A stretch of DNA of 64,000 nt from JBCCEJ01 sp039030335 (GTDB lineage Bacteria; Pseudomonadota; Gammaproteobacteria; HK1): NCBI GenBank assembly GCA_039030335.1, contig JBCCEJ010000022.1:6109-70108 (forward strand), read 5' to 3'. The stretch's first letter is position 1. Every line of letters begins with the position of its first letter. This document shows, piece by piece, positions 17,347 through 25,288 of the stretch. Made by a program: the position numbers and the translations under genes. The notes under the pieces were generated by a model that was given only the letters and a program-made list of their open reading frames with translations, ran no database searches and was not told where the DNA came from.

Positions 17347-17985
17347 ATGAAGCTTTGGCACTGCAAGAACGCGCGCTCTATCCGAGCCCTCTGGGCATTG
17401 GAAGAGATGGGAATGGACTACGAATTGGAAGTGTTGCCATTCCCGCCGCGTGTGTTCAACAAGGATTACCTCGGCGTCAACCGTTTGGGCACCGTGCCGT
17501 ACTTCGTCGACGGAGATACGCACATGACCGAATCATCGGGTGTGGTTCAGTATCTGGTCGAGCGTTACCAGCGCTACGACTTCGGTTTGCGCGCCGATCA
17601 CGCCGAGTATGGCGACTATTTGAACTGGCTATTCCACAGCGACGCGACGCTGACGTTTCCGCAGACCATCTTCTTTCGCTACACCCAGCTGGAGCCGGAG
17701 GAGCGTCGCAACACTCAGATCGCGCAGGACTATAAGGTCTGGTACTACGCACGTCTCAGGCGCCTCAATGCGCACCTGGAAGAGCGGGAATATCTTTGCG
17801 ACGGGCGCTTTACGGTCGCGGATATTGCCATCCACTTCGCGCTGTTCTTCGGCGAGAACCTCGGTATCGGGGATGGCTACAAGCCGCACGTGCGCGATTA
17901 CATGCTGCGACTGATGGAACGTGAAGGGTTCAAGCGTGCGCAGGCTCGTCAGGAGGCAGCGGCCCGCGCGGCAGGTATCGATTGA
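17347..17985 (+). CDS. Glutathione S-transferase family protein
   Basis: A 212-residue two-domain GST. The thioredoxin-like N-terminal domain is MKLWHCKNARSIRALWALEE through LGTVPYFVDGDTHMTESSGVVQYL, with the cis-Pro (VPYF) and the ES glutathione-gamma-glutamyl site. The helical C-terminal domain has YLCDGRFTVADIAIHFALFF, carrying the N-capping box. The residue after the first strand is C/S-type rather than Tyr (HCKNARS), which suggests a bacterial beta- or theta-like class. It probably conjugates or reduces electrophiles in the cytosol. A strong hairpin terminator follows at once, so it is monocistronic. Confidence 0.9.
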   Translation: MKLWHCKNARSIRALWALEEMGMDYELEVLPFPPRVFNKDYLGVNRLGTVPYFVDGDTHMTESSGVVQYLVERYQRYDFGLRADHAEYGDYLNWLFHSDATLTFPQTIFFRYTQLEPEERRNTQIAQDYKVWYYARLRRLNAHLEEREYLCDGRFTVADIAIHFALFFGENLGIGDGYKPHVRDYMLRLMEREGFKRAQARQEAAARAAGID

Positions 17986-17992
17986 CGTGGTC

Positions 17993-18022
17993 AACCCGCG
18001 GCCAGTGCCGGCCGCGGGTTTT
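17993..18022 (+). terminator. Rho-independent terminator of the GST gene
   Basis: An 11-bp perfect stem AACCCGCGGCC / GGCCGCGGGTT (17993-18003 with 18010-18020) closes a 6-nt loop and runs into TTTT. It lies 7 nt after the GST stop codon and separates it from the convergent RRM gene. Confidence 0.85.
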
Positions 18023-18064
18023 CATCGCAAGCCACGTACTCTTATCAGTACGCCTGGGCGCGTC

Positions 18065-18349
18065 TTACCAGCGACCGCCGCCGCCACCACCGCGTGCGGG
18101 GCGTTCGGCCCGGGGCTTCGCCTGGTTGACTTTGATGTTGCGTCCGCCAAGTGAAGTTCCGTCGAGGCCGCTGATAGCACTCTCGCCTTCACTGCTCGAG
18201 CCCATCTCGACAAAGCCGAAGCCTTTGGAGTCGCCGGTGTCCCGATCTTTGATGATGTTGACGCGCGTGACTTGTCCGAAGTTCGCGAAAGCCTCACGCA
18301 GGTCGTCTTCAGTGGTGTTGTACGGCAGGTTGCCGACGTATAGGTTCAT
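18065..18349 (-). CDS. Small RRM-type RNA-binding protein with glycine-rich tail
   Basis: 94 residues consisting of one RRM followed by a short basic Gly-rich tail (PAERPARGGGGGGRW-like ending). RNP2 is LYVGNL (residues 3-8) and RNP1 is KGFGFVEM (about 42-49). NTTEDDLREAFANFGQV and SLGGRNIKVNQAKPR are standard. Such small RRM proteins are widespread in cyanobacteria and proteobacteria and are often cold-induced. It lies beside a DEAD-box helicase on the same strand with a roughly 305-nt gap that could form a long leader, as in many cold-shock genes (inference). Confidence 0.92.
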   Translation of the reverse strand: MNLYVGNLPYNTTEDDLREAFANFGQVTRVNIIKDRDTGDSKGFGFVEMGSSSEGESAISGLDGTSLGGRNIKVNQAKPRAERPARGGGGGGRW

Positions 18350-18654
18350 TTAACTTTGATTTCCGTAGTGGCGGTGATCGAAAAGCAATCCAGCCACGTC
18401 GTCACCGCCGATCGACGTGGTTGGCGAGTCTTGCAGGATCGGTGCCCGGGTACGGTGACCGGCAGACGGGTTTACGCCCGCTCGCCGGCTCGTGGCTGGC
18501 CACCTTCGTCGCTTGTCCGTGTGACTCGTCCTCTGTCTGGTTGGGAGCCGCCGCACTATCTTGGGTTACGCCCTTGGCCCCTCAATGGCATCGATGCCGC
18601 TCAGTTTCAATTGTTTTGCTACCCGTTTGTCCAACTCGACCGGCAGATGCCGGG
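18350..18654 (-). other. 305-nt spacer, probably 5' leader of the RRM gene
   Basis: There is no convincing protein-coding frame. The stretch near 18605-18640 is locally AT-richer (CAGTTTCAATTGTTTTGC) than its surroundings. The RRM and helicase genes are on the same strand, so this could hold a helicase terminator, an RRM promoter and a structured leader. None is unequivocal by eye. Confidence 0.35.
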
Positions 18655-19977
18655 CTAAGACGCCTGCCGCGGCGCCGATCCGCGTTCGGGCCGGCGCCTC
18701 CCGCCAGTGCGCCGCCCTGGTTGGTGCGCTGACGACGGGCCGTCTGCGGGCTGCGTTCGCCGCGGGCCGCTACGACGCCCGTTTCCGGGACTACCTTTGC
18801 GCTGCTGTTCGGGTCTGGCTGCGTCGGGGGTCGCGCTGGGCGCCGCAAATCCGTCAGGCAATGCCAGTGACTCGATGGAACGCCCGAGCAGGCGCTCGAT
18901 CTGGCGCAGATGTGGTGCGTCGTCTTCGCCGACCAGCGAGATCGCGTAGCCGGTCTCTCCCGCGCGCCCCGTGCGGCCGATGCGATGCACGTAGTCTTCT
19001 GCGATGTTCGGAAGGTCGAAATTGACCACGTACGGCAGTTTCGAGATGTCCAGCCCGCGCGCGGCGATGTCGGTTGCGACCAATACCTGGAGTTCGCCCG
19101 ACTTGAATGCCGTCAGCGCGCGGGTGCGCGCACCCTGACTCTTGTTGCCATGGATGGCCGCCGCGCTGATGCCCGCCTTGCCGAGCTGTTCCGCCAGACG
19201 GTTGGCGCCATGTTTGGTGCGGGTGAACACCAGCACCTGAAACCATTGCTGCTCACGCACCAGATGTGCAAGCAAGTGCCGCTTGCCGCGTTGCGAAACG
19301 CGGTACAGCTGATGTTTAACCAGTGCCGTCACGCTATTGCGGCGCTCGACTTCGACTTCGACCGGATCGCGCAGAATCTGCTCTGACAGCGCGCGAATGT
19401 CGTCCGAGTAGGTCGCTGAGAACAGCAGGTTCTGGCGCTCGCGCGGCAACAGTTTCAGGACTTTTCGAATGTCGTGAATGAAGCCCATGTCGAGCATCCG
19501 GTCGGCTTCGTCCAGCACCAGCGTCTCGACGTCATCCAGGTGCAGCGCGCCCTGACCATGCAGGTCCAGCAATCTGCCGGGCGTGGCGACGAGTACGTCG
19601 ACACCGCGCCGTAGCCGGTCGATCTGGGGTTGGGCGCCGACGCCGCCGAAGATCACGGTGCTGCGGGCGCTGACGTATTTACCGTAGTGCTCGAACGATT
19701 CATGAATTTGCGCGGCCAGCTCACGGGTAGGCGTCAGTACCAGTACGCGCACGGGCCGGCGTTTGCGACGCGACACCGGTGCGCGGTGTAACCGTTCGAG
19801 CAGCGGCAGTGCGAACGCGGCCGTTTTGCCAGTACCGGTCTGCGCGCCGCCGAGCACGTCGGCTCCGTTCAGTACTACCGGGATCGCGGCGGCTTGAATG
19901 GGAGTCGGTCGCGAATAACCTTTGGCGTTGACGCCGCGGAGGAGTTCGGCCGACAGGCCGAGAGAGTCAAAAGACAT
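18655..19977 (-). CDS. rhlE: DEAD-box ATP-dependent RNA helicase, RhlE type
   Basis: A 440-residue helicase. It starts MSFDSLGLSAELLRGVNAKGY with the Q motif PTPIQ. It then has AQTGTGKT (motif I), PTRELAAQI (Ia), TPGRLLDL, VLDEADRMLDMGF (II), FSATY (III), VLVFTRTKHGANRLAE (IV), VATDIAARGLDI (V) and HRIGRTGRAG (VI). The roughly 75-residue C-terminal tail is rich in Arg, Gly, Pro and Gln, as in RhlE proteins. RhlE unwinds short RNA duplexes and acts in ribosome assembly and mRNA turnover, often at low temperature. It lies upstream of the RRM gene on the same strand and has its own likely promoter about 150 nt ahead. Confidence 0.93.
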   Translation of the reverse strand: MSFDSLGLSAELLRGVNAKGYSRPTPIQAAAIPVVLNGADVLGGAQTGTGKTAAFALPLLERLHRAPVSRRKRRPVRVLVLTPTRELAAQIHESFEHYGKYVSARSTVIFGGVGAQPQIDRLRRGVDVLVATPGRLLDLHGQGALHLDDVETLVLDEADRMLDMGFIHDIRKVLKLLPRERQNLLFSATYSDDIRALSEQILRDPVEVEVERRNSVTALVKHQLYRVSQRGKRHLLAHLVREQQWFQVLVFTRTKHGANRLAEQLGKAGISAAAIHGNKSQGARTRALTAFKSGELQVLVATDIAARGLDISKLPYVVNFDLPNIAEDYVHRIGRTGRAGETGYAISLVGEDDAPHLRQIERLLGRSIESLALPDGFAAPSATPDAARPEQQRKGSPGNGRRSGPRRTQPADGPSSAHQPGRRTGGRRRPERGSAPRQAS

Positions 19978-20125
19978 GCAGTCTCCTACTACGGTGCACT
20001 ACGGGCCGATCGGAGACGGCACGCCGGACACGGCAGCGAGTGAATTCGATGTAAAGCGAGGAGAGGAGGGAGATAGGCGTTGACTTGCAATTCGAAGCGG
20101 CTATCTGCTGGCCGCCTGCCCCTGC

Positions 20126-20131
20126 ATTATA
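20126..20131 (-). promoter_or_regulatory. Candidate -10 box (TATAAT) upstream of the RNA helicase
   Basis: An exact TATAAT is read on the minus strand at 20131-20126 in an AT-rich island, 149 nt before the helicase ATG at 19977. No good -35 element sits 16-18 nt further upstream, so the assignment rests on the -10 match and position. If right, the mRNA has a leader of roughly 140 nt. Confidence 0.4.
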
Positions 20132-20227
20132 AACTTGACTTACGCACAATGATACGTCCGCCGGAAATGCGCCTTGAATGGGGTAGCAGGTGAGCGTTCG
20201 GGGTCCGCCGGATGAGGAGCGAGTGAG

Positions 20228-21235
20228 ATGAGATGGAAGCAGCGGCCGGAAGGGTCGAACTGGGGTGACTACGGAGCTGACGATCAGCTCGGGCGCCTCA
20301 ACCTGTTGACCGAAGAGAACACGCTGCAGGCGGCGCGCGAAATCCGGACGGGCAAACGCTTCTGTCTCAGTCTGCCGCTCGACATACCCGCGACCAGTGC
20401 CACCAATCCGCGGCGCTTGCCGCCCGTACTGCATCCGGTGGTGCGCGATGGTCACACGGTGTTCAATTTGCCCATGCAGCATTTTGAACCCGCCAACACC
20501 GGCGTTGTCAGCGACGATGCCGCGCTCATATACAACCAGCACTCATCACAATGGGACGCCTTCGGTCATATGGGCGCGTTGTTCGATGCGGACGGTGACG
20601 GTGAGCCGGAGCCGATCCAGTACAACGGGTTCAGCGTTTGCGGCACGGATGGCAAACCGCGCTTTGGCGAACTCGGCGCCGTGCATCTCGGCATCGAGCA
20701 TATGGCCCGCCATGGCGTCCAGGGCCGCGGGGTGCTCATCAACTTGCGCAAGCACTACGGGTTTCAAAGCCATGCGGTCAGCTACGACGATCTGATGCGA
20801 ATTCTCGACACCGACGGCGTGGCGGTTGAGTCCGGCGACATCGTATGTGTTTACACCGGGTATGCGGACAAACTCATCGAGCTCGGCGCCGATGTGCACG
20901 GCGACTTGCCTCGTACGCACTGCCCGGCGTTCGATGGCCGTGATGCCAGGCTCTTGCAGTGGATCACGGACTCCGGACTGGCCATCCTGGTTTGTGACAA
21001 TCGCGCGGTGGAGTTCGAGCACGGTCCGCTGCCGGCAGGTGTCGTGGGCCCGGGCTTGCCGCTGCATGAGCATTGCCTGTTCAAGCTCGGCATTCATCTC
21101 GGCGAGATGTGGTACTTCACCGAGCTGGCTGACTGGCTGGGCGCGAACGGCCGCTACCGGTTCTTCATGACCGCACCACCGCTGCACCTGCCGGGTGCCG
21201 TCGGTTCGCCGGCCAATCCCATAGCCACGGTCTGA
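20228..21235 (+). CDS. Cyclase family protein (kynurenine formamidase-like metal hydrolase)
   Basis: 335 residues. The N-terminal WGDYGADDQLGRLNLLTEENTLQAAREIRTGKRFCLSLPLD is diagnostic of a broad bacterial cyclase family. The metal-site-like motif HSSQWDAFGHMG lies near residue 110, followed by HLGIEHMARHGVQGRGVLINL, DIVCVYTGY and the closing LPLHEHCLFKLGIHLGEMWYFTELAD. Members of the fold hydrolyse N-formylkynurenine or isatin or act in polyketide cyclisation, and this longer subfamily is poorly characterised. Translation starts at ATG 20228 behind the purine-rich GAGGAGCGAGTGAG. Confidence 0.85.
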   Translation: MRWKQRPEGSNWGDYGADDQLGRLNLLTEENTLQAAREIRTGKRFCLSLPLDIPATSATNPRRLPPVLHPVVRDGHTVFNLPMQHFEPANTGVVSDDAALIYNQHSSQWDAFGHMGALFDADGDGEPEPIQYNGFSVCGTDGKPRFGELGAVHLGIEHMARHGVQGRGVLINLRKHYGFQSHAVSYDDLMRILDTDGVAVESGDIVCVYTGYADKLIELGADVHGDLPRTHCPAFDGRDARLLQWITDSGLAILVCDNRAVEFEHGPLPAGVVGPGLPLHEHCLFKLGIHLGEMWYFTELADWLGANGRYRFFMTAPPLHLPGAVGSPANPIATV

Positions 21236-21257
21236 GCGCCGGCGGTCGCGCCGCGAG

Positions 21258-22637
21258 TCAGATCTGTCCAGCGTTACGGGCGTCGCCGAACTGGTCCAGG
21301 TAGGTTGGATCGTCGTAGCGCGAGGGCAGCAGCGCGTCAGCGTAGTCGGGCAACGCGCTGCCCGTCAGATGATTCGCCAGCAATTCACCGCCAGCGCAGC
21401 TCGTCATGATGCCGTAGCCTGAATAGGCGGCGTTGACGAACGCCCCGTCCACAGGCAGAGGTCCGACGAGCGGTCGGTTCTCCGGGGTTTTGCAGTAGTA
21501 GCCGCCATCGACGAGCGTTCGCGGCAGCGGATCGAAATATCCGCGCATCCCCGGCAGCATCGCGCTCAGGCCCCGAATGATGATCTCCGGCATGTGGGGA
21601 TCCCACTCGATCGGGAAGGTCGGCTCCGAGTCGGCGAGATCGTAAGTCCAGAGCATCCATGCATAGTGATGACCCGATCGCCCCATGGGCCGTCCGTGTA
21701 CGCCTGGCGGAAAGGTCTCCAGCAGGTAGCGGGATTCAGCGTCGGCCGCAAGCGCGTCGCGCTCTTCTCCGCTCCATGGAAGGCGCACAGGGTCGCACCA
21801 GGACAGCAGCGGCGCATCGGCTGGAAACGCGTTCAGCGTATCGCGCAGCCCCACCTTGACGTGACATTCGCACGTGACGGGCAGTTCGAGATCCAGCAAT
21901 CGGGCAACCGACGCCAGATGCGGGCCGGGCGCTAACACCAGCGCGCCAACACCGAGTTCGGTGGTCGTGCCATCGCCACGTTGTACCGTGACCGCGTTGA
22001 CCCGGCCGCCGGCCCGGTTGACTGCGCTCATCGCGCCGGAGATGAACGTGACGCCGTGCGCACGGGCCTCCTCGAGCATCCACGCGCCGAGCTGCTGTGC
22101 GCTGACCCAGCCGCAACGGCGCACGTGGAGCAAACCGCACGCGGAATCGGTCAGCGCCGGAAAATGCTGCTGAATCAACGCCGGATCGGTTAACAGATCA
22201 ATGCCTTCCGGCAGGTTGCGCCAGCCTTCGGAAGGATGCGCGAAGTAGTCTGAGTGCATGGCCGAGCCGTGCTCGCGAAACGGGCCCGCGCCGCGCGCCG
22301 CGGCATCTACGGCCTGCGCGCGTAGCGTGTTAACGGTGCGGGGGTCGGCGGTTGCGAACGCGTATCCGCGCCGGCTCATCGCGATGCGATTATCGGTCGC
22401 GTCTGCGATCGATTCGAGCAGGTCGATACTGCGGTTGCTCATCTCGACCATGGCGGTGCCCGGCCCCGGCCACCAGTTCCGGTAACACTCGGTCGATTTG
22501 TCGCTCGTCAGGCTGAGCGGATCGCCCGCATCGATAATGCAAACGCGGCTGACGCGGTGCTCCACGCTGAGATAATAAGCGGCCGCGACGCCGGCGATAC
22601 CCGCGCCGCAAATGGCGACGTCATAGGTCCCGTTCAA
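21258..22637 (-). CDS. DAO-type FAD-dependent oxidoreductase
   Basis: 459 residues, using TTG as start (22637) because no ATG or GTG precedes the FAD motif in frame. The dinucleotide-binding motif is VAICGAGIAGVAAAYYL at residues 6-22. The TECYRNWWPGPGTAMVEMSNRSIDLLE region follows the pattern of sarcosine oxidase and dimethylglycine dehydrogenase-like DAO enzymes. C-terminal FVNAAYSGYGIMTSCAGGELLA is the second FAD contact. Enzymes of this family oxidise secondary or tertiary amines or D-amino acids. A CDO-like cupin and a phytanoyl-type dioxygenase lie just upstream on the same strand, suggesting an oxidative catabolic group. Confidence 0.88.
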   Translation of the reverse strand: MNGTYDVAICGAGIAGVAAAYYLSVEHRVSRVCIIDAGDPLSLTSDKSTECYRNWWPGPGTAMVEMSNRSIDLLESIADATDNRIAMSRRGYAFATADPRTVNTLRAQAVDAAARGAGPFREHGSAMHSDYFAHPSEGWRNLPEGIDLLTDPALIQQHFPALTDSACGLLHVRRCGWVSAQQLGAWMLEEARAHGVTFISGAMSAVNRAGGRVNAVTVQRGDGTTTELGVGALVLAPGPHLASVARLLDLELPVTCECHVKVGLRDTLNAFPADAPLLSWCDPVRLPWSGEERDALAADAESRYLLETFPPGVHGRPMGRSGHHYAWMLWTYDLADSEPTFPIEWDPHMPEIIIRGLSAMLPGMRGYFDPLPRTLVDGGYYCKTPENRPLVGPLPVDGAFVNAAYSGYGIMTSCAGGELLANHLTGSALPDYADALLPSRYDDPTYLDQFGDARNAGQI

Positions 22638-22682
22638 ACCGCAGATCGCTCCGCATGCGCATACCCGCGGCTGAACCGGCGC

Positions 22683-23189
22683 CTATGAGACAACGTCGAA
22701 TTTGTCCCGCTTGACCTTCTGCATATCCGTACCTTCGACACGGATGAGACGCGTGGTATCGGTGCGCGACGGCGAATGCACGTCACCGACGTTGTAGAGG
22801 TACGCATCGCCACGCTGCATCAGATAGGTGCGTTTGGCTTCGACTTTGCCTGGCTCCCCGTTCTCCGGACGTTCGAGCACGGTCCAGTCGGTCATCGAAG
22901 TCTCGCCGGCCGCCTGCCCGTAGATCGCCCAACTCGGGCCGTGGTCATGTGGATTGCTGTGCTTTTCGCCGCGATAGACGTGCGCGAGGATGCAGAAGCC
23001 GTGCTTATCGTCTTCGTACAGGATGTGGCGCTCCGGCGCGTCGTCGCTGCTCAGGTGGTGCGACAGGAAATCGTCGTCGCTACAGGCCTTGGAGATGTAG
23101 TCCCGCACGGCCTCGCGACCGCTCGTACCCGGATCCTGGTCCAGCGCGGCGCGACAGTCTTGCGCCAGCTGATCGAGTGTGTAAGCCAT
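22683..23189 (-). CDS. Cupin protein, cysteine dioxygenase-like
   Basis: A 168-residue cupin. The first metal motif is H-x-H-like (SNPHDHGPSWAIYGQAAGETSMTDW) and the second is VGDVHSPSRTDTTRLIRVEG. This resembles the cysteine-dioxygenase/thiol-dioxygenase superfamily, whose Fe(II) is held by three histidines. The cysteine that crosslinks to Tyr in mammalian CDO is absent (Gly-like position), as in many bacterial homologues. A thiol or another small carboxylate is the expected substrate. It lies 45 nt upstream of the FAD oxidoreductase and is likely co-transcribed with it. Confidence 0.8.
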   Translation of the reverse strand: MAYTLDQLAQDCRAALDQDPGTSGREAVRDYISKACSDDDFLSHHLSSDDAPERHILYEDDKHGFCILAHVYRGEKHSNPHDHGPSWAIYGQAAGETSMTDWTVLERPENGEPGKVEAKRTYLMQRGDAYLYNVGDVHSPSRTDTTRLIRVEGTDMQKVKRDKFDVVS

Positions 23190-23411
23190 CAGATACGGCC
23201 TCGCTCGCTACGTTGCAGAGCGCATGATGCTAGCTAGCCGATGGGGGTGGCGCAATGCCCCCTTTAGCTGTGGTAGGCACGCAGGCCGCTCGTGTTTCGA
23301 CCGCGCAACCGCCGGACTCGCGGGCCCAGGTCGAAGCGTTTGTCAGCGTCTTGAACACCTGCTCCGAAATCGGTCGGCAGGCCTCTTAGCAGCGATCGGC
23401 AGGCAGATAGC

Positions 23412-24176
23412 TCAGTTTCGAATCTGGAAGCTGTTCCGACCCGTACGGTCTTCGCCGCGCATCAGGAACAGCGTGCGGTCGGCGTGGTTGTAGACGAGGT
23501 TTTTCTCGCGCGTTTGCCGATCGGCCAGCTCACGATCGAACACCGAGGTGAGCGGCATGTAGCGCAGAGTCATACCGCGGCGCGCGTGCGGCGAATGGTT
23601 GGCTTCCGAGCCGTGGATGAGGAATACGTCATGCAACGACATCTGGCCCGCCTCGAGTTCCAGGTGTACCGCGCGATCCTCGTCGTAGTCTTCCGGCGGC
23701 AATTCCTGGTTGAGCGTCAGGTCGGGCGCGGAGTTCTGGTGATGGTCACGGAGTGCGCGGACTTTATGCGAGCCCGGCATGAACTTGAGACAGCCGTTTT
23801 CGATCGTCGCGTCGTCGACCGCGAGCCACACCGTGCAGGTTGCCACCGGGCGAATGGGCCAGTACTCGCCGTCCTGATGCCATGGCGTCTTGTGTCCGTT
23901 CAAAGCCGGTTTGGCGAAGAAGCTCGAATTCCATAGCGCAAAATCGGGGCCGATCACCTGCTCGACCATGTCGAGGATCACGGGGTCGCGTGCGTAGTTC
24001 AGAAATGCGAGATCAAAGGCGAGCAATTGCGCGCAGTAGTTGCGGAATTCCGGATGACGCTTCAGCAGGCGATCGTGGTCGTGCCGGATAGCCTCGAGCG
24101 TTTCGTCAGACAAACGGTAAGGAGGAATGACATACCCGTGCTCGTGATAGTGCTCGACCTCGGCGGGTGTCAGCAT
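23412..24176 (-). CDS. Phytanoyl-CoA dioxygenase (PhyH) family protein
   Basis: A 254-residue Fe(II)/2-oxoglutarate enzyme. It opens LTPAEVEHYHEHGYVIPPYRLSDE, typical of PhyH proteins. The iron ligands are HQD in TPWHQDGEYW and the distal His in LIHGSEANHSPHARRGMTLR, where the following Arg would bind 2-oxoglutarate. GCLKFMPGSHK is another family landmark. PhyH-like bacterial enzymes hydroxylate lipids, ectoine or small secondary metabolites, and the substrate here is not predictable. A second, distinct PhyH gene lies at 26581-27447. Confidence 0.9.
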   Translation of the reverse strand: MLTPAEVEHYHEHGYVIPPYRLSDETLEAIRHDHDRLLKRHPEFRNYCAQLLAFDLAFLNYARDPVILDMVEQVIGPDFALWNSSFFAKPALNGHKTPWHQDGEYWPIRPVATCTVWLAVDDATIENGCLKFMPGSHKVRALRDHHQNSAPDLTLNQELPPEDYDEDRAVHLELEAGQMSLHDVFLIHGSEANHSPHARRGMTLRYMPLTSVFDRELADRQTREKNLVYNHADRTLFLMRGEDRTGRNSFQIRN

Positions 24177-24215
24177 GGTCCGCTCCCGCAGCCTTCGGGC
24201 GGCTGCTACTCAGGT

Positions 24216-25058
24216 TCAGATCCCCAGTTCCAGCAGCGTTCGCGCGTCCAGCGTGCCGCTGCCGTCGATGCCGGCCGATCGCTGGAAGGCGAGCAGTGCG
24301 TCCCGGGTGCGGTTACCCCAGAGTCCGTCGATCGGGCCCGGCTTGTACCCCAGACGGGTCAGGCGCTCCTGCACCGTGCGCATCGTGTCCCGGGCCCACC
24401 CGTTGCTGGCGTAGAGACGGTTCGACCCGCGCGCCGCTTTGCGGAACCCCTGGAATCGCACACCGTTGGCCGTGAACGTCGCGGTGGCGCCGGCACTGCC
24501 CGTCACGAATTCGCCCGCCTGGGTGTTGAATCGAATGCCGGCCTTGGCGAAGCGCCAGGTGACGCCTACGGCGGTCGGTGCCGGAAATGGTGTCCGCCCG
24601 GGGTCGGCGACAAACGGCACGAGGCTCTCTGGGGAGACGTACATCGCGCCGTCGCGCACGTCCATGATGTTGATCGTGAGCTTCTCGCGGAGCGCCAGCC
24701 AGCTTTCCGACGCGACGACGGGCACTGTGAACGGGCAACCGCTATAGCCGACGATCGGCACCACCGCGGCATCATCGCCAGTGGTGCGCGCGGCGTCCTG
24801 GAACGCGAGGGTGCAGGCGTAGCCCTGCACGCCGTTCGTCGCGGTGACGGCCCGCGACTCGGCGACTGCGCCATTGAACTGCCGTTGCTGGTACGTCGCC
24901 AGCTCGCTGACACGCGGCGGCGGATCCATCAGCACGAAGTTGCGGAAGTTGTATTGAATGCCGGCGGCGGTCGCGGGCAGCGCCGCGCCAAGGCTGATGG
25001 CGCATACCAGCCCAACCACCAACCGGCGCGTGCGGACGCCTTTGCCAAGACATCGCAT
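24216..25058 (-). CDS. Exported protein with C-terminal peptidoglycan-binding domain
   Basis: 280 residues. A Sec signal peptide is clear (MRCLGKGVRTRRLVVGLVCAISLGAALPATAA, cleavage near residue 32). Residues of about 35-205 form an unrecognised domain, perhaps beta-rich, with two Cys (YACTLAF, SGCPFTV) that could form a disulfide in the periplasm. Residues of about 213-280 are a PG_binding_1 repeat: TMRTVQERLTRLGYKPGPIDGLWGNRTRDALLAFQRSAGI. It probably binds cell-wall peptidoglycan. No catalytic motif is seen. It is flanked by a PhyH gene and a divergent amidase and is probably independent. Confidence 0.8.
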   Translation of the reverse strand: MRCLGKGVRTRRLVVGLVCAISLGAALPATAAGIQYNFRNFVLMDPPPRVSELATYQQRQFNGAVAESRAVTATNGVQGYACTLAFQDAARTTGDDAAVVPIVGYSGCPFTVPVVASESWLALREKLTINIMDVRDGAMYVSPESLVPFVADPGRTPFPAPTAVGVTWRFAKAGIRFNTQAGEFVTGSAGATATFTANGVRFQGFRKAARGSNRLYASNGWARDTMRTVQERLTRLGYKPGPIDGLWGNRTRDALLAFQRSAGIDGSGTLDARTLLELGI

Positions 25059-25288
25059 GGAGATCTCTCCTGCCGTAGAGGCCTTCGCGGTCAGGGTCGG
25101 AAGTCAGGTCCGTGCCAGTGCTTCCTGCGCCCGACCAGACGGGACCGTTAAAGCGTAGCTCCCGACCGGACCCGGTGCAAAGAGACCTCGGTCGGGCGAT
25201 GGACTCGTGGCCTGTTTCAACCGATAGTCAGGCTGACTCTGGGAAATGCCGGCGCGGCGACCGGTACCCGTGAATGGGGGCTCAATCC

